In this document: positions 13,682 through 20,959 of the stretch, piece by piece | Layout: the number at the start of each line of letters is the position of its first letter | Position numbering within the stretch: the stretch's first letter is position 1 | From: a virus | Length of the DNA: 40,803 nt | IMG/VR virus record: IMGVR_UViG_3300042691_030418 | Span: 1-40,803 of that record | Direction: 5' to 3' (one strand) | The notes under the pieces: generated by a model | Told to the model about the DNA's origin: nothing | The model's input: only the letters and a program-made list of their open reading frames with translations | The model's database searches: none | Program-made: the position numbers and the translations under genes

Positions 13682-14406
13682 GACCAGCCTCCGTGCTTGG
13701 TGATGAAGTCGCGCTCGTGTCGTTGCAGCCAAACGTGTTCGGCAAGCTGGCCGCCCACCCAGGCGGCATAGGCGGGCGGGATGCCCTGGCTGATCTCAGC
13801 GCACGTCAGGCTGCGGCGCAGGCCCATGGCGTCGGCCATGGTGCGCTGGTGGCCGCCCTCCCATTCGTCCCGCGTGCCGCGTCCCCCGGCGCTCGCCGCC
13901 CGGCGCCGCGCGTGGCCGCCATAGACACCGACGACCGGCTTGGCGTGGGCGCATGGCCCGGGCGCCGACAGCGGCCAGTTCGTCTCGAACTTCCGGTGCC
14001 GCTGGAGGTGGTAGCGGGCGCCCCGGTCGGTCACGCCGAGGCCGAACATGGAGCCGCACAGGACAACCGGATCGACCAGCGCCGCGCCCTCCACGTTCTC
14101 GATGACGTAGGGCAACCCCGACGCCCGCAGGAGGCGCCGGGTGGCCGGGATCAGTTCCGGGTGGGCCTCACCCTTGGCGCCGGGGGCGTGCCGCATGGCG
14201 GTGTCGCGCAGGCAGGGCGGTGAGGCCCATACCGCATCGAACGCGGCCAGGAACCGCACGTCCAGGCAGGTCGCGTCGGCCTGCAGGAACGGGCCGGGGT
14301 AGCGGGGCTGCGGGTAAAGATCTACGCCCACCACGTTGAACCCGGCCAGCCGCAGGCCGTCCGCGACCAACCCCGCACCGCAGAACAGGTCGAGGATGCG
14401 AAGCAT
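13678..14406 (-). CDS. C5 cytosine DNA methyltransferase
   Basis: 242 residues from ATG at 14406 (TGATG overlap). Adds methyl groups to cytosine C5 in DNA using SAM. Motif I is LDLFCGAGLVADGL (residues 5-18), motif IV is ASPPC with catalytic Cys65, motif VI is ENV at 103-105, motif VIII-like YHLQRHRKFE, and the C-terminal motif X is IPPAYAAWVGGQL. It is shorter than typical bacterial enzymes (300 or more residues), with a small target-recognition region, as in many phage orphan methyltransferases. No cognate restriction enzyme is adjacent. Confidence 0.85.
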   Translation of the reverse strand: MLRILDLFCGAGLVADGLRLAGFNVVGVDLYPQPRYPGPFLQADATCLDVRFLAAFDAVWASPPCLRDTAMRHAPGAKGEAHPELIPATRRLLRASGLPYVIENVEGAALVDPVVLCGSMFGLGVTDRGARYHLQRHRKFETNWPLSAPGPCAHAKPVVGVYGGHARRRAASAGGRGTRDEWEGGHQRTMADAMGLRRSLTCAEISQGIPPAYAAWVGGQLAEHVWLQRHERDFITKHGGWS

Positions 14407-14813
14407 CAGGCGCCGCGCTCCATCTCGACCCAGGCCCGCATCGCGCGCAAGGTCGCGCCCCGCATGGCTGGCGAGAGGGCGCTGATCACCTCCGCGAAGA
14501 CGGCGGCCTCGGAACCCATCAACCACGCCTCGGCTGGATTCGCCGGTCCCTCGGCGGGCCTGACCCGCAGGTAGCCGTCGAAGTAGTAGGCAACCGCCAC
14601 GCCCTGCGAGAGGGCGGTGCGGTGAAGCATGGAGGCGCTGATGCGGTTGGCGCCGCGCTCGTATTTCTGGACCTGCTGGAAGGTCACGCCCAGGTCGCAC
14701 GCAAGGTCCTGCTGGCTTTGCCCAAGCAGCTTCCGGCGGGCGCGAATCCTGTCGCCGACATAGACGTCGACCGGGTCGCTGACCTGGGTGGGTGTGGGGG
14801 CGATCTGGTTCAT
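14406..14813 (-). CDS. XRE-family transcriptional regulator
   Basis: 135 residues from ATG at 14813. Helix-turn-helix at about 20-75: IRARRKLLGQSQQDLACDLGVTFQQVQKYERGANRIS, a textbook Cro/C1 pattern with the recognition helix TFQQVQKYE. C-terminal helical region may support dimerisation. This type (with GQSQ..LA..LGVTFQQVQKYE) is common in Alphaproteobacteria. It probably modulates phage or host promoters during early infection. Confidence 0.85.
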   Translation of the reverse strand: MNQIAPTPTQVSDPVDVYVGDRIRARRKLLGQSQQDLACDLGVTFQQVQKYERGANRISASMLHRTALSQGVAVAYYFDGYLRVRPAEGPANPAEAWLMGSEAAVFAEVISALSPAMRGATLRAMRAWVEMERGA

Positions 14814-15274
14814 TCTGGTCCTTTCAGGAGAAGGCCGGTCGGCATGGCGCCGTCCCGGTAGGCGACCGCGAGTTGCGGTTTGACCCAGGCCCCAACGGTC
14901 GCGCCGTCCGGGAGGAGGGTGTGGGCAAGGAACTCGTCCTCGATGGTGGTAATCCCGGCGGCGACCGCCTCCAGCTTGGCCTTGATGACCAGCGCGAGCG
15001 CGCGCCAGCGTTGGCGGCAGGCTTGTTCCCATGCCGCCAGGGCGGCCTCGGCTGTGCGTTCACCCCGGCTGTGGTGGGTGAACTCGCGCCGGTCCTTTCG
15101 CGGCAGCGTCAGAACGAACCGCACCTGTCGATCTGATATGCGGAACGCCACCATCGCCCGCTCGGCCTCGGTGAAGTAGGCGAAGGCGTCGGCGCCGTAG
15201 CGTTCCAGGGTCGCCTCAATCTCGGCGCGGGACTTGGCGACGGACACCTCCGTCTTGGCGGCATAGCGGGTCAC
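14810..15274 (-). CDS. Conserved phage protein of early operon, 154 aa
   Basis: Starts at a GTG overlapping the upstream stop. Begins VTRYAAKTEVSVAKSRAEIEATLERYGADAFAYF, then RQVRFVLTLPRKDRREF, EQACRQRWRALALVIKAKLEAVAAGITTIEDEFLAHTLLPDG. The family is widespread in phages and prophages of Alphaproteobacteria, usually near recombination genes, but I know of no assigned function. Length is normal for the family. Confidence 0.75.
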   Translation of the reverse strand: MTRYAAKTEVSVAKSRAEIEATLERYGADAFAYFTEAERAMVAFRISDRQVRFVLTLPRKDRREFTHHSRGERTAEAALAAWEQACRQRWRALALVIKAKLEAVAAGITTIEDEFLAHTLLPDGATVGAWVKPQLAVAYRDGAMPTGLLLKGPE

Positions 15275-15666
15275 GCGGCGGACTCCGTGAGTTGGGGTGG
15301 GGCAAGCGCCGCCGCCTCGGCAAGCGCGGCCTGGATGCGCTCGGCGCCTGCACGCGTGAGCATGAAGCCAGTGATCGGGTTCGACCCGCTGGGTCGGATG
15401 GCGACCACCTCGTCGCATCCGAGGTCGGCCAGCTTGGTCCGCAGGCGGGAAACCCGGAGCAGCACGCCCTTGTTCGAACAGGCAAGCTCGGTCAGCCGGT
15501 GCGCCTGGACCGGCAGCACCGCAAGCTGCTCCAGGCCCACGAACACGCCGGGGCGCCGCATGAGGGCCACAAGGACGCTCGCCTCGCTCGGGCGAAGGTT
15601 CAACACCTGGGTCGCCAGGGTGCGCCATCCCAGCAGGCGCAGTTCGTGGTCGAGGGTGGGGTTCAC
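15271..15666 (-). CDS. Winged helix DNA-binding protein (OmpR/PhoB-type C-terminal domain-like)
   Basis: 131 residues. LRPSEASVLVALMRRPGVFVGLEQL, then a helix with VSRLRTKLADLGCDEVVAIRP and a beta hairpin wing SNPITGFMLTRAGAERI match the winged-helix plan of OmpR/PhoB output domains, in which the helix VSRLRTKL contacts DNA. No receiver domain is present. It is an inferred phage regulator. Confidence 0.6.
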   Translation of the reverse strand: MNPTLDHELRLLGWRTLATQVLNLRPSEASVLVALMRRPGVFVGLEQLAVLPVQAHRLTELACSNKGVLLRVSRLRTKLADLGCDEVVAIRPSGSNPITGFMLTRAGAERIQAALAEAAALAPPQLTESAA

Positions 15667-15857
15667 AGCAGACGCTCCCCCTCGGCGGTTCGCTGCAACC
15701 GCGCTAGGACCGCCCGCATCCGAGCAAGCTCGCGGGTGGCCTGGGCCTGGGTCATTTTACCTTGGGAGACGCGGCGCGGATAAACCTGTTCGCGCAGGCG
15801 AACCTCGCGCTCCACGCACTCCACCTCATTGAAGATCGTCACCGGGGCGTCGGTCAC
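15663..15857 (-). CDS. Hypothetical small protein
   Basis: 64 residues from GTG at 15857 (overlap with the upstream tiny gene). Mainly helical, charged: NEVECVEREVRLREQVYPRRVSQGKMTQAQATRELARMRAVLARLQ. This resembles small phage proteins found beside recombination genes. No function known. Confidence 0.65.
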   Translation of the reverse strand: MTDAPVTIFNEVECVEREVRLREQVYPRRVSQGKMTQAQATRELARMRAVLARLQRTAEGERLL

Positions 15858-15958
15858 GCCTGCATTCCCTTCTTCTGTCGCGCGGCCTTTCGCGCTCGTT
15901 TGATGGCGGCGAGGCGCTGGCGCTCCTCGTCCGGGGTGGGTCGGGTCGGCGCCGTCAC
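15854..15958 (-). CDS. Very small basic protein
   Basis: 34 residues, MTAPTRPTPDEERQRLAAIK plus a basic tail RARKAARQKKGMQA. Its GTG overlaps the upstream HNH stop and its stop overlaps the downstream start, both by four bases, giving an unbroken chain of overlapping frames. That coupling is the main evidence that it is translated; its role could simply be to pass ribosomes along, or to bind nucleic acid. Confidence 0.5.
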   Translation of the reverse strand: MTAPTRPTPDEERQRLAAIKRARKAARQKKGMQA

Positions 15959-16350
15959 GGCCCGTCCTCCTCGTGGCGGGAGGGCGGCGCCGGGCGCGAC
16001 TTGGGGAAGGGGCGGCTGGGGATTTTCCGCTTGCTGGGCGCCCGCAGCCCCAGGTGGTTCGCCCGGATGCGGTCGGCCTTGGCCTTCGCCTCGTTTTCCT
16101 TGGCGGTCTTCTCGCGGTGCCGCTCTCGGATCACCGGGGCGAGGTTCGACTCGCGGTTTAGGTTCTCCTCGCCCTGGGCGAGGTGGAGCGGCTTGATGTG
16201 GTCAAGGTCCCACTGGTCCTTGAGGCCGATCTTCTGGCCGCTTAGGTAGCACCGCCCATCGTAGGCGGCGAACACGCGCAGGCGCACCGCGACGGGCGGG
16301 CGGCTGTCCGGGGTCTTGCCGACCCACTCGGGGACGCTGCGGCCCGTCAT
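15955..16350 (-). CDS. HNH endonuclease
   Basis: 131 residues. The HNH core is AYDGRCYLSGQKIGLKDQWDLDH, with the His of DLDHIKPLHLAQGEENLNRESNLAPV, and H in ERHREKTAKE. These supply the metal-binding and catalytic positions (H...N...H). The Cys pairs of the zinc-supported HNH subtype are largely absent. The C-terminus is a basic tail (SKRKIPSRPFPKSRP). Its location between Bet-associated genes and regulators suggests a role in recombination or DNA processing; stand-alone homing activity is possible. Confidence 0.8.
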   Translation of the reverse strand: MTGRSVPEWVGKTPDSRPPVAVRLRVFAAYDGRCYLSGQKIGLKDQWDLDHIKPLHLAQGEENLNRESNLAPVIRERHREKTAKENEAKAKADRIRANHLGLRAPSKRKIPSRPFPKSRPAPPSRHEEDGP

Positions 16351-16871
16351 GCGTTGGCCTCCGCGCGCCCGGCGGCCTCAAGCTCCTGGGTGGTAACGCC
16401 GAGAAGCCCGGCGATGTGTTCCATGATGGCCGTCTTGCTGGCCTGGAACTCGGCCTTGTCCATGGAGCGCCGCGATTGCGACTTCGCCTCGCGCATCACC
16501 ACAACGTGCCCCCGGACCACGATCCAGGCGAACTGGTCCTTGGAGCGAAGCGCCTGGGCTACACCCACCGCCGCCTCGTGCGTGCCCACGTCGAGGATCG
16601 TCTCGCGGTAAAAGCCGGTCTGGATCAGGGCGGCTTTCCGCAGGTGGTCCGGGCTCGCGTACTCCCGCGTCAACCGCTCGGGCAGGTTCTTGAACGCCTC
16701 CTTGAGCCACGCGAACTGGTGGCCGTGCGAGGAGGTGGACCGCTCCTCAATCTCGCCCAGGCGGTATGTCTCGCCGACCACGAACTGCTTGTTCGCCAGC
16801 CGCACGAAGGCCGGTCGAGGCCACATGGCCTCGCCGTCCCACTGCCAGAGAAGAGGCGCCTCCGCAGGCAT
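16347..16871 (-). CDS. Conserved phage protein adjacent to Bet recombinase
   Basis: 174 residues. The motif order LWQWDGEAMWPRPAFVRLA, FVVGETYRLGEIEERSTSSHGHQFA, LPERLTREYASPDHLRKAALIQTG and SQSRRSMDKAEFQASK is shared by a phage family that lies next to recT/bet genes. No enzymatic residues are known. A helper function for recombination, like that of NinB, is plausible but unproven. Confidence 0.7.
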   Translation of the reverse strand: MPAEAPLLWQWDGEAMWPRPAFVRLANKQFVVGETYRLGEIEERSTSSHGHQFAWLKEAFKNLPERLTREYASPDHLRKAALIQTGFYRETILDVGTHEAAVGVAQALRSKDQFAWIVVRGHVVVMREAKSQSRRSMDKAEFQASKTAIMEHIAGLLGVTTQELEAAGRAEANA

Positions 16872-16874
16872 CGC

Positions 16875-17828
16875 TTACGCGGGCTCCGCTTCCAGAAGCA
16901 CCTTCTCGCGCTCGTCCAGATGGCGCGCGACCGCCAGGGCGTCGGCCTTGGCCCGCGCCCAGAAGTCCCGGAGAGACGGCTGGTTCACCGACCGGAACCA
17001 CCGTAGTTGGAACAGGTCCCAACCGCGCGACTCCTCGATGATCTTGTCGGCCAGCTTGCCCAGCCCGACCGGCTCAAGCGCCGAGGTGGGCGAGAACTGG
17101 AAGGTGATCGTGCCCGCAAGCCCCAGGCGCTCCCGGGTGGTCTCGACCGCGTGGCTCTCGATGATCTCCGAGGCGGTCACGTCGATGACCTGGGCGCGGT
17201 CCATCTCCGACCCCTCGTAGAGGCCGGACAGGTCTTCCGGGAACGCCTTCCGAAGCGCCTGGGCCTCGGCGCACTTGGCGAGCATGACGCGGGGCATCTT
17301 CGCCCAGTTGCCGTCCACCGTCTGCTTGCCGGTGGGGGCGCGCTTGCCCTTTTCCTCGTTATAGGCCCACTCGTCCTTGATCGGCGCGAACTCGTCCCAG
17401 TAGGCGACCCCGGTGGCGGGTTTCCAGCCGCCGTCCTGGGTGGGGTCCGCGATCCAGATGCGGACGCGCGCCTTGACCAGACCCGCCGGGTTGGTCGTCC
17501 CGCGCAGGCCCTCGTCGTAGGTGTAGTCCGGCTCGTCCTCGTCGGGCCGGTAGCGACCCGACCGGGCGGCAATGGCGCGCATCCCGTCGATGGTCGTGAT
17601 GATCGCCATCTGGCGCTTGTCGTCCTTGTCCTTGTTGAAGACGATGGCGCTGATCTGCTTGGAGAACGGATCAAGAGACTTCATCGAGGCCACGGCCATG
17701 AACAGGTCGAACTCGTCCGGGGAGGTGTCCCTGGCGACCGTGCGTTTGATGAGCGCAAGCTGGGCGCCGCTGTAGTTCGCCGAGGGCGTGACCGGCACAG
17801 CCGAGCGGGTGGTGGTTAGCGCGTTCAT
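16875..17828 (-). CDS. bet: Bet/RecT-family single-strand annealing protein
   Basis: 317 residues from ATG at 17828, TAGGAG upstream. Binds single-stranded DNA and anneals complementary strands during phage recombination. The sequences LIKRTVARDTSPDEFDLFMAVA, LDPFSKQISAIVFNKDKDDKRQ, TTIDGMRAIAARSGRY and MPRVMLAKCAEAQALRKAFPEDLSGLYEGSEM are the Bet/RecT core. Residues beyond about 220 are a less conserved helical tail. Unlike lambda, no Exo-type nuclease is next to it; a VRR-NUC protein occurs in the opposite operon. Confidence 0.9.
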   Translation of the reverse strand: MNALTTTRSAVPVTPSANYSGAQLALIKRTVARDTSPDEFDLFMAVASMKSLDPFSKQISAIVFNKDKDDKRQMAIITTIDGMRAIAARSGRYRPDEDEPDYTYDEGLRGTTNPAGLVKARVRIWIADPTQDGGWKPATGVAYWDEFAPIKDEWAYNEEKGKRAPTGKQTVDGNWAKMPRVMLAKCAEAQALRKAFPEDLSGLYEGSEMDRAQVIDVTASEIIESHAVETTRERLGLAGTITFQFSPTSALEPVGLGKLADKIIEESRGWDLFQLRWFRSVNQPSLRDFWARAKADALAVARHLDEREKVLLEAEPA

Positions 17829-17836
17829 GGGGGCTC

Positions 17837-18451
17837 CTATTTGATGCGGATGGTGAGGGAGGGGGCGCCGTTCGACAGCGTGGCGCCGGGAATGTCCGGG
17901 TGGGTCACGGCAAGCGCGGCAATCGCCTGGGTGCGCTCGTCGCCCGTCCGCTGAGATGCCGCCGCCCAGGCCGCCGCCCGGTCGCGGAGCGCATCGGTGA
18001 GCGCCTTTTTGTCCAGCTTGGGCTCGCCCGCCTTCCAGAACCGGGGCGGGATTTCCGACTCCTCGGTGATCACCAAGGACGGCGCCCGCCGCGCGAGGGT
18101 GAACGTCGCGGCGGGTCGGGTCATGGTGTCGAGTTCGGCGATGGTCATGGCCTGCTCGATCAGGGCGCGGTCGCGCTTGGCGTTGGTCTCCGCGCGCTGC
18201 TTGCGGGCCGTAAGGCGGGCAACGACCGCGTCCACACCCTCGACCATGACCTCGGCCTCAAGGATGCGGTCCATCAGCCGGTCGATCACCTCGTAAAAGC
18301 CGGTCTCGCCCTCGATGGTGTCCGCCAGCAGATCGTCGTCCTCGTTGAGGGCCGCAATGGACTCGCGCAGGGCCTTGACCGTCTGGGCCTCGATGGTTGG
18401 GTCGATGAAGTCGGGCCGCTTGTGCGCGGCGCGGGTCTTGGCCGCGCTCAT
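17837..18451 (-). CDS. Siphovirus Gp157-like protein
   Basis: 204 residues. N-terminal helical region DTIEGETGFYEVIDRLMDRILEAE followed by a coiled-coil-like stretch and VARLTARKQRAETNAKRDRALIEQAM, then the beta-rich tail TRPAATFTLARRAPSLVITEESEIPPRFWKAG and PDIPGATLSNGAPSLTIRIK. This is the Gp157 family, first tied to phage resistance in streptococcal phages and frequently next to recombination genes. Its action is unclear; a nucleic-acid-related role is usual speculation. Confidence 0.85.
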   Translation of the reverse strand: MSAAKTRAAHKRPDFIDPTIEAQTVKALRESIAALNEDDDLLADTIEGETGFYEVIDRLMDRILEAEVMVEGVDAVVARLTARKQRAETNAKRDRALIEQAMTIAELDTMTRPAATFTLARRAPSLVITEESEIPPRFWKAGEPKLDKKALTDALRDRAAAWAAASQRTGDERTQAIAALAVTHPDIPGATLSNGAPSLTIRIK

Positions 18452-18750
18452 GGCGTGCGCCCCTGAATAACGATGAGGGTCTGCAAGGCGCTGTCGCCCT
18501 GCTCGCCCACGGTGCGCGCGATCTCGCGGCGCCCGGCGGGCTGTGACGGGTTCTCGGCAACCGCCTGGGCCATCGCGACAAGGGTCTCGAGGGCGTAGCG
18601 GAGCGCGTGGAACTGCTCGGCATTGGCCGCCCGGAGTTCGGTCTGCAGGTTGGCAATGCGCTCGGCCAGCGTGACCGGCTCCGGGGGCGACACGACCCGC
18701 AGGGCGACGGCCTTGGCGAGTCCGGGGCCTATGGTCGGGGTCTCGCTCAT
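18448..18750 (-). CDS. Hypothetical helical protein
   Basis: 100 residues. N-terminus MSETPTIGPGLAKAVALRVV, then a long helix LAERIANLQTELRAANAEQFHALRYALETLVAMAQAV that could form a coiled coil, and a second helical tail. No family recognised. It overlaps the Gp157-like gene by four bases. Confidence 0.6.
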   Translation of the reverse strand: MSETPTIGPGLAKAVALRVVSPPEPVTLAERIANLQTELRAANAEQFHALRYALETLVAMAQAVAENPSQPAGRREIARTVGEQGDSALQTLIVIQGRTP

Positions 18751-18848
18751 GCGGGCACCACAACGACCAGCAGGGCGGCAAAGGCCGCAACGGTGACCGC
18801 CAGCTTGGCGAACTCCATCGCGTACCAGAGCCAGGAACGGTTCATCAT
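18747..18848 (-). CDS. 33-residue single-span membrane peptide
   Basis: Reads MMNRSWLWYAMEFAKLAVTV followed by AAFAALLVVVVPA. Begins with tandem ATG codons overlapping the upstream stop and ends in an ATGA overlap with the next gene. One hydrophobic stretch of about 18 residues spans the C-terminal half. Tiny membrane proteins in early phage operons can block superinfection or sense host physiology; no specific role can be assigned. Confidence 0.5.
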   Translation of the reverse strand: MMNRSWLWYAMEFAKLAVTVAAFAALLVVVVPA

Positions 18849-19117
18849 TGCGTGTCCTCCGACAGGTTGACCAGCGCGCGCCGAAGCGCGGCGCCAGCCG
18901 TGGTGAAACCCGGAACCTCGGGCGGGAAAGATGGGAGAGCGCGGCGCGGGAACGCGGCGTCACAGATGACCGCCGCAAGCGCCTCGCTGGCGTAGAAGGC
19001 GCCCAGGCTGCGCCCGGTCGCGCAGTGCACGAGAAACCGCTTCCCGGGGGTCCGGGCGGGGAGGTCGCGCCATCCCCAGGCCCGCAGCGTCTCGCGGATG
19101 GTGGGGTGCTGGCTCAT
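18845..19117 (-). CDS. Hypothetical protein, 90 aa
   Basis: Starts MSQHPTIRETLRAWGWRDLPARTPGKRFL; middle has HCATGRSLGAFYASEALAAVICDAAFP; ends in a short helix. No family is recognised. It is coupled on both sides by ATGA overlaps. Confidence 0.55.
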   Translation of the reverse strand: MSQHPTIRETLRAWGWRDLPARTPGKRFLVHCATGRSLGAFYASEALAAVICDAAFPRRALPSFPPEVPGFTTAGAALRRALVNLSEDTQ

Positions 19118-19371
19118 GGCGCCACCGACCGGCGCCCGCGCCGCTCAAGCGCGAACGCATCCAGCGCGGTTCCGAGTTCCATCCAGAGCGCCGCCGCCCA
19201 GGCCGCAGTCGCCATGTTCCCACTGTCGTAGGCGACCCGGCAGTCGTCCCGGTAGGTCTCGCGCAGGCGCTCGGCCTGGAGGGCGCTGATGGCAATGGGC
19301 CGCACCGGGCCGCGCCACATGATGCGTCCCTCGGTGTACCAGAAGGTCGGGGGGCGCCGGGGGGCTACCAT
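19114..19371 (-). CDS. Hypothetical protein, 85 aa
   Basis: ATG at 19371 overlaps the previous stop by seven bases. Begins MVAPRRPPTFWYTEGRIMWR; continues with helices RETYRDDCRVAYDSGNMATAAWAAALWMELGTALDAFALERRG. No family recognised. The start assignment excludes a long upstream extension, which would overlap two other genes. Confidence 0.5.
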   Translation of the reverse strand: MVAPRRPPTFWYTEGRIMWRGPVRPIAISALQAERLRETYRDDCRVAYDSGNMATAAWAAALWMELGTALDAFALERRGRRSVAP

Positions 19372-19616
19372 GTGCCCCACTCCCGGCGCTCGTCGAACCC
19401 ATCCCACTCGGCCTGCCACTCGGTGTGGCACTCCTCGCAGAGCCAGCCGTGCCCGACATCGCGGTCCCGGTCGTACTCGTCCTCGGAGAACAGGCGTCGG
19501 CACTCGCCGCACCGGATGGCGCAGTCGTGGACCACGTCCTTGAGCCGGTAGCCGCCTGGGCCCTCCCAGCCGTTGTCGCGCGCCAGGGCGCGCAGGGCGC
19601 GCGCCGTCAGGAGCAT
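19365..19616 (-). CDS. Zinc-ribbon-containing small protein
   Basis: 83 residues. Two CxxC motifs, CGEC (about residue 36-39) and CEEC (about 60-63), separated by an acidic stretch SEDEYDRDRDVGHGWL, form a probable four-Cys zinc site. Further Cys at DCAIRC. It overlaps the upstream gene by 10 bases. Probably binds zinc and possibly nucleic acid or a partner protein. Confidence 0.6.
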   Translation of the reverse strand: MLLTARALRALARDNGWEGPGGYRLKDVVHDCAIRCGECRRLFSEDEYDRDRDVGHGWLCEECHTEWQAEWDGFDERREWGTW

Positions 19617-19825
19617 GGGGCGGCCTCATGAGCCAGGGTGGTTTCAAGCTCCGCGAGGTGCTTCCGCAGGCGCGTCAACTCGGCCCGCGCGTTCCCAAGC
19701 AGGAACACCTTGCCGTCCGGCTCTCGGCACCAGTAGGCCGCATTCGCGGCTTCCGCGACATCGCGGGCCGAATCCGCCACGCCGCGCGCAGCGAGCCACA
19801 CGTTCACCGGTCCGTACGGGCTCAT
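19607..19825 (-). CDS. Hypothetical protein, 72 aa
   Basis: N-terminus MSPYGPVNVWLAARGVADSARDVAEAANAAYWC, then a beta turn with EPDGKVFLLGNARAEL and a C-terminal helix TRLRKHLAELETTLA. No family recognised. It overlaps the genes on either side. Confidence 0.55.
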   Translation of the reverse strand: MSPYGPVNVWLAARGVADSARDVAEAANAAYWCREPDGKVFLLGNARAELTRLRKHLAELETTLAHEAAPCS

Positions 19826-20106
19826 GCGTCCGCCCTCGCGGCAGCGTCGGCGGTGAGAATGTCGGCCAGGGCGGCGATGGCCTCGCGCCCGGTGCTGGTG
19901 CGCTCCGCGTTAAAGAACCGCAGGCACTCGGCAACAGCGGCCAACCCGGCGGGGGTAAGCCTCGCGTCGCGTGGACCGGCTAGACCCTCACAGAAGTTGG
20001 TGAAGGCGCTTTCGAGCCCTGGGGCGCCACCCAGGCTTTCAACCTCGAATAGCGCACGAAGAACCCGCTGGCGCGGGTGTGGTGGCAGGTGTGTCTGTGT
20101 TGGCAT
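19822..20106 (-). CDS. First gene of the leftward early operon, hypothetical, 94 aa
   Basis: ATG at 20106 with GGAGGAC just upstream, inside a hairpin. Mainly helical: RQRVLRALFEVESLGG, LTPAGLAAVAECLRFFNAERTSTGREAIAALADILTADAA. No family recognised. It is immediately downstream of two operator sites, so it would be among the first genes transcribed after induction. Confidence 0.65.
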   Translation of the reverse strand: MPTQTHLPPHPRQRVLRALFEVESLGGAPGLESAFTNFCEGLAGPRDARLTPAGLAAVAECLRFFNAERTSTGREAIAALADILTADAAARADA

Positions 20107-20109
20107 CGC

Positions 20110-20128
20110 GTCCTCCGTGTGGGAGGAC
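20110..20128 (-). promoter_or_regulatory. Hairpin sequestering the Shine-Dalgarno of the first leftward gene
   Basis: Perfect 7-bp stem GTCCTCC/GGAGGAC with a 5-base loop. On the coding strand the right arm is the Shine-Dalgarno sequence itself, ending three bases before the ATG at 20106. Confidence 0.65.
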
Positions 20129-20134
20129 CATACC

Positions 20135-20148
20135 CGGTTATTCTACCG
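20135..20148. promoter_or_regulatory. Operator site CGGTTATTCTACCG
   Basis: One of two CGGT-N6-ACCG sites between the repressor gene end and the leftward operon. The other strand reads CGGTAGAATAACCG, with a TAGAAT that could be the -10 of the leftward promoter. Confidence 0.75.
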
Positions 20149-20163
20149 GCGCAACACCGAAAA

Positions 20164-20177
20164 CGGTTATACTACCG
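20164..20177. promoter_or_regulatory. Operator site CGGTTATACTACCG
   Basis: Second leftward operator, 29 bases (start to start) from the first. Contains TATAAC-like -10 sequence on the leftward strand. Confidence 0.75.
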
Positions 20178-20237
20178 GCCACGGCGCGAAACGCCGCGAA
20201 TCCGCGAGGTGTCGGTAGCGGCTGGCGTGGGGGGGGT

Positions 20238-20897
20238 TTAGGCCGCCTCGGGGGCGCTGAACCGGCGGATAATCCGCTGGGCTTGGCGCGGCGGGATGAT
20301 CGCCGAGGGCTCGGTCGCCCAGGTCACCGGCACATCTTCAAGCGGTGGCCCGACCTGGGCCTCAAGCATATACAGCCCGGGGGCCGATCCGCGCAGCAGG
20401 CGCTTAAACATAACCGACCCGTCCTGCAGGCCGACGAGGCAGTAGTAGCCAAGGAGGTCGGGGTTCGGCGGCGCCCGGCGGCTGTCAAAGTAGATAAGCG
20501 AACCGGCCTCCGCGATGGCGCGGATGGCATGGCCGCGGACCTCAACGGCTATGTCGTGCGGCGTGCCGCCAGGAGGAACCGGCACAGTATCCCAGCCGCT
20601 TTCGCCGGTCAGGGGCGCCACGGCGCCGCCGCTGTCCGCTTCCACCACACCCACGATCCGCACGAGGGGGGCGTTGGCCTCCGAGCCCTCCAACAGCCAC
20701 GCAGCGGTAACGCTCAACACTGGGGCCAGCGCGATGATGGTGTTGGTGGACACCCCCTGGCGGTCGTTCTTCTCCACGGCCCGGCGGATGTTCCGAATGG
20801 CATCCTCGCTCAACCCCGCTGCCCGCGAGGCAGCCGTGGCCGTCATATCCAGCGCGTCCAGGCGCGCTTCGATCCGCTTTAGTACGTCCCGCAGCAT
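20238..20897 (-). CDS. Phage repressor, HTH plus S24-like domain without catalytic serine
   Basis: 219 residues from ATG at 20897; longer alternatives would run through two operators and are rejected. Residues 15-45 form the DNA-binding part (MTATAASRAAGLSEDAIRNI). Residues about 85-205 follow the S24 peptidase fold: VEADSGG (linker region), VEVRGHAIRAIAEAGSLIYFD, and SVMFKRLLRG. In self-cleaving repressors the second element is GDSM; here it is G122-H123-A124-I125, so the nucleophile Ser is replaced by Ala, while Lys165 is kept. This argues against RecA-stimulated self-cleavage. It lies between two pairs of operators with a Cro-like gene divergent, so it is the best candidate for the lysogenic repressor. 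Confidence 0.88.
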   Translation of the reverse strand: MLRDVLKRIEARLDALDMTATAASRAAGLSEDAIRNIRRAVEKNDRQGVSTNTIIALAPVLSVTAAWLLEGSEANAPLVRIVGVVEADSGGAVAPLTGESGWDTVPVPPGGTPHDIAVEVRGHAIRAIAEAGSLIYFDSRRAPPNPDLLGYYCLVGLQDGSVMFKRLLRGSAPGLYMLEAQVGPPLEDVPVTWATEPSAIIPPRQAQRIIRRFSAPEAA

Positions 20898-20935
20898 GGC
20901 CGAGAAATTTGACTTCCTGACGTTGTGGCGTCCAT

Positions 20936-20949
20936 CGGTAGAATGACCG
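20936..20949. promoter_or_regulatory. Operator site CGGTAGAATGACCG
   Basis: In the 88-bp gap between the divergent repressor and Cro-like genes. Matches CGGT-N6-ACCG. Confidence 0.75.
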
Positions 20950-20959
20950 TTGACGTGGC

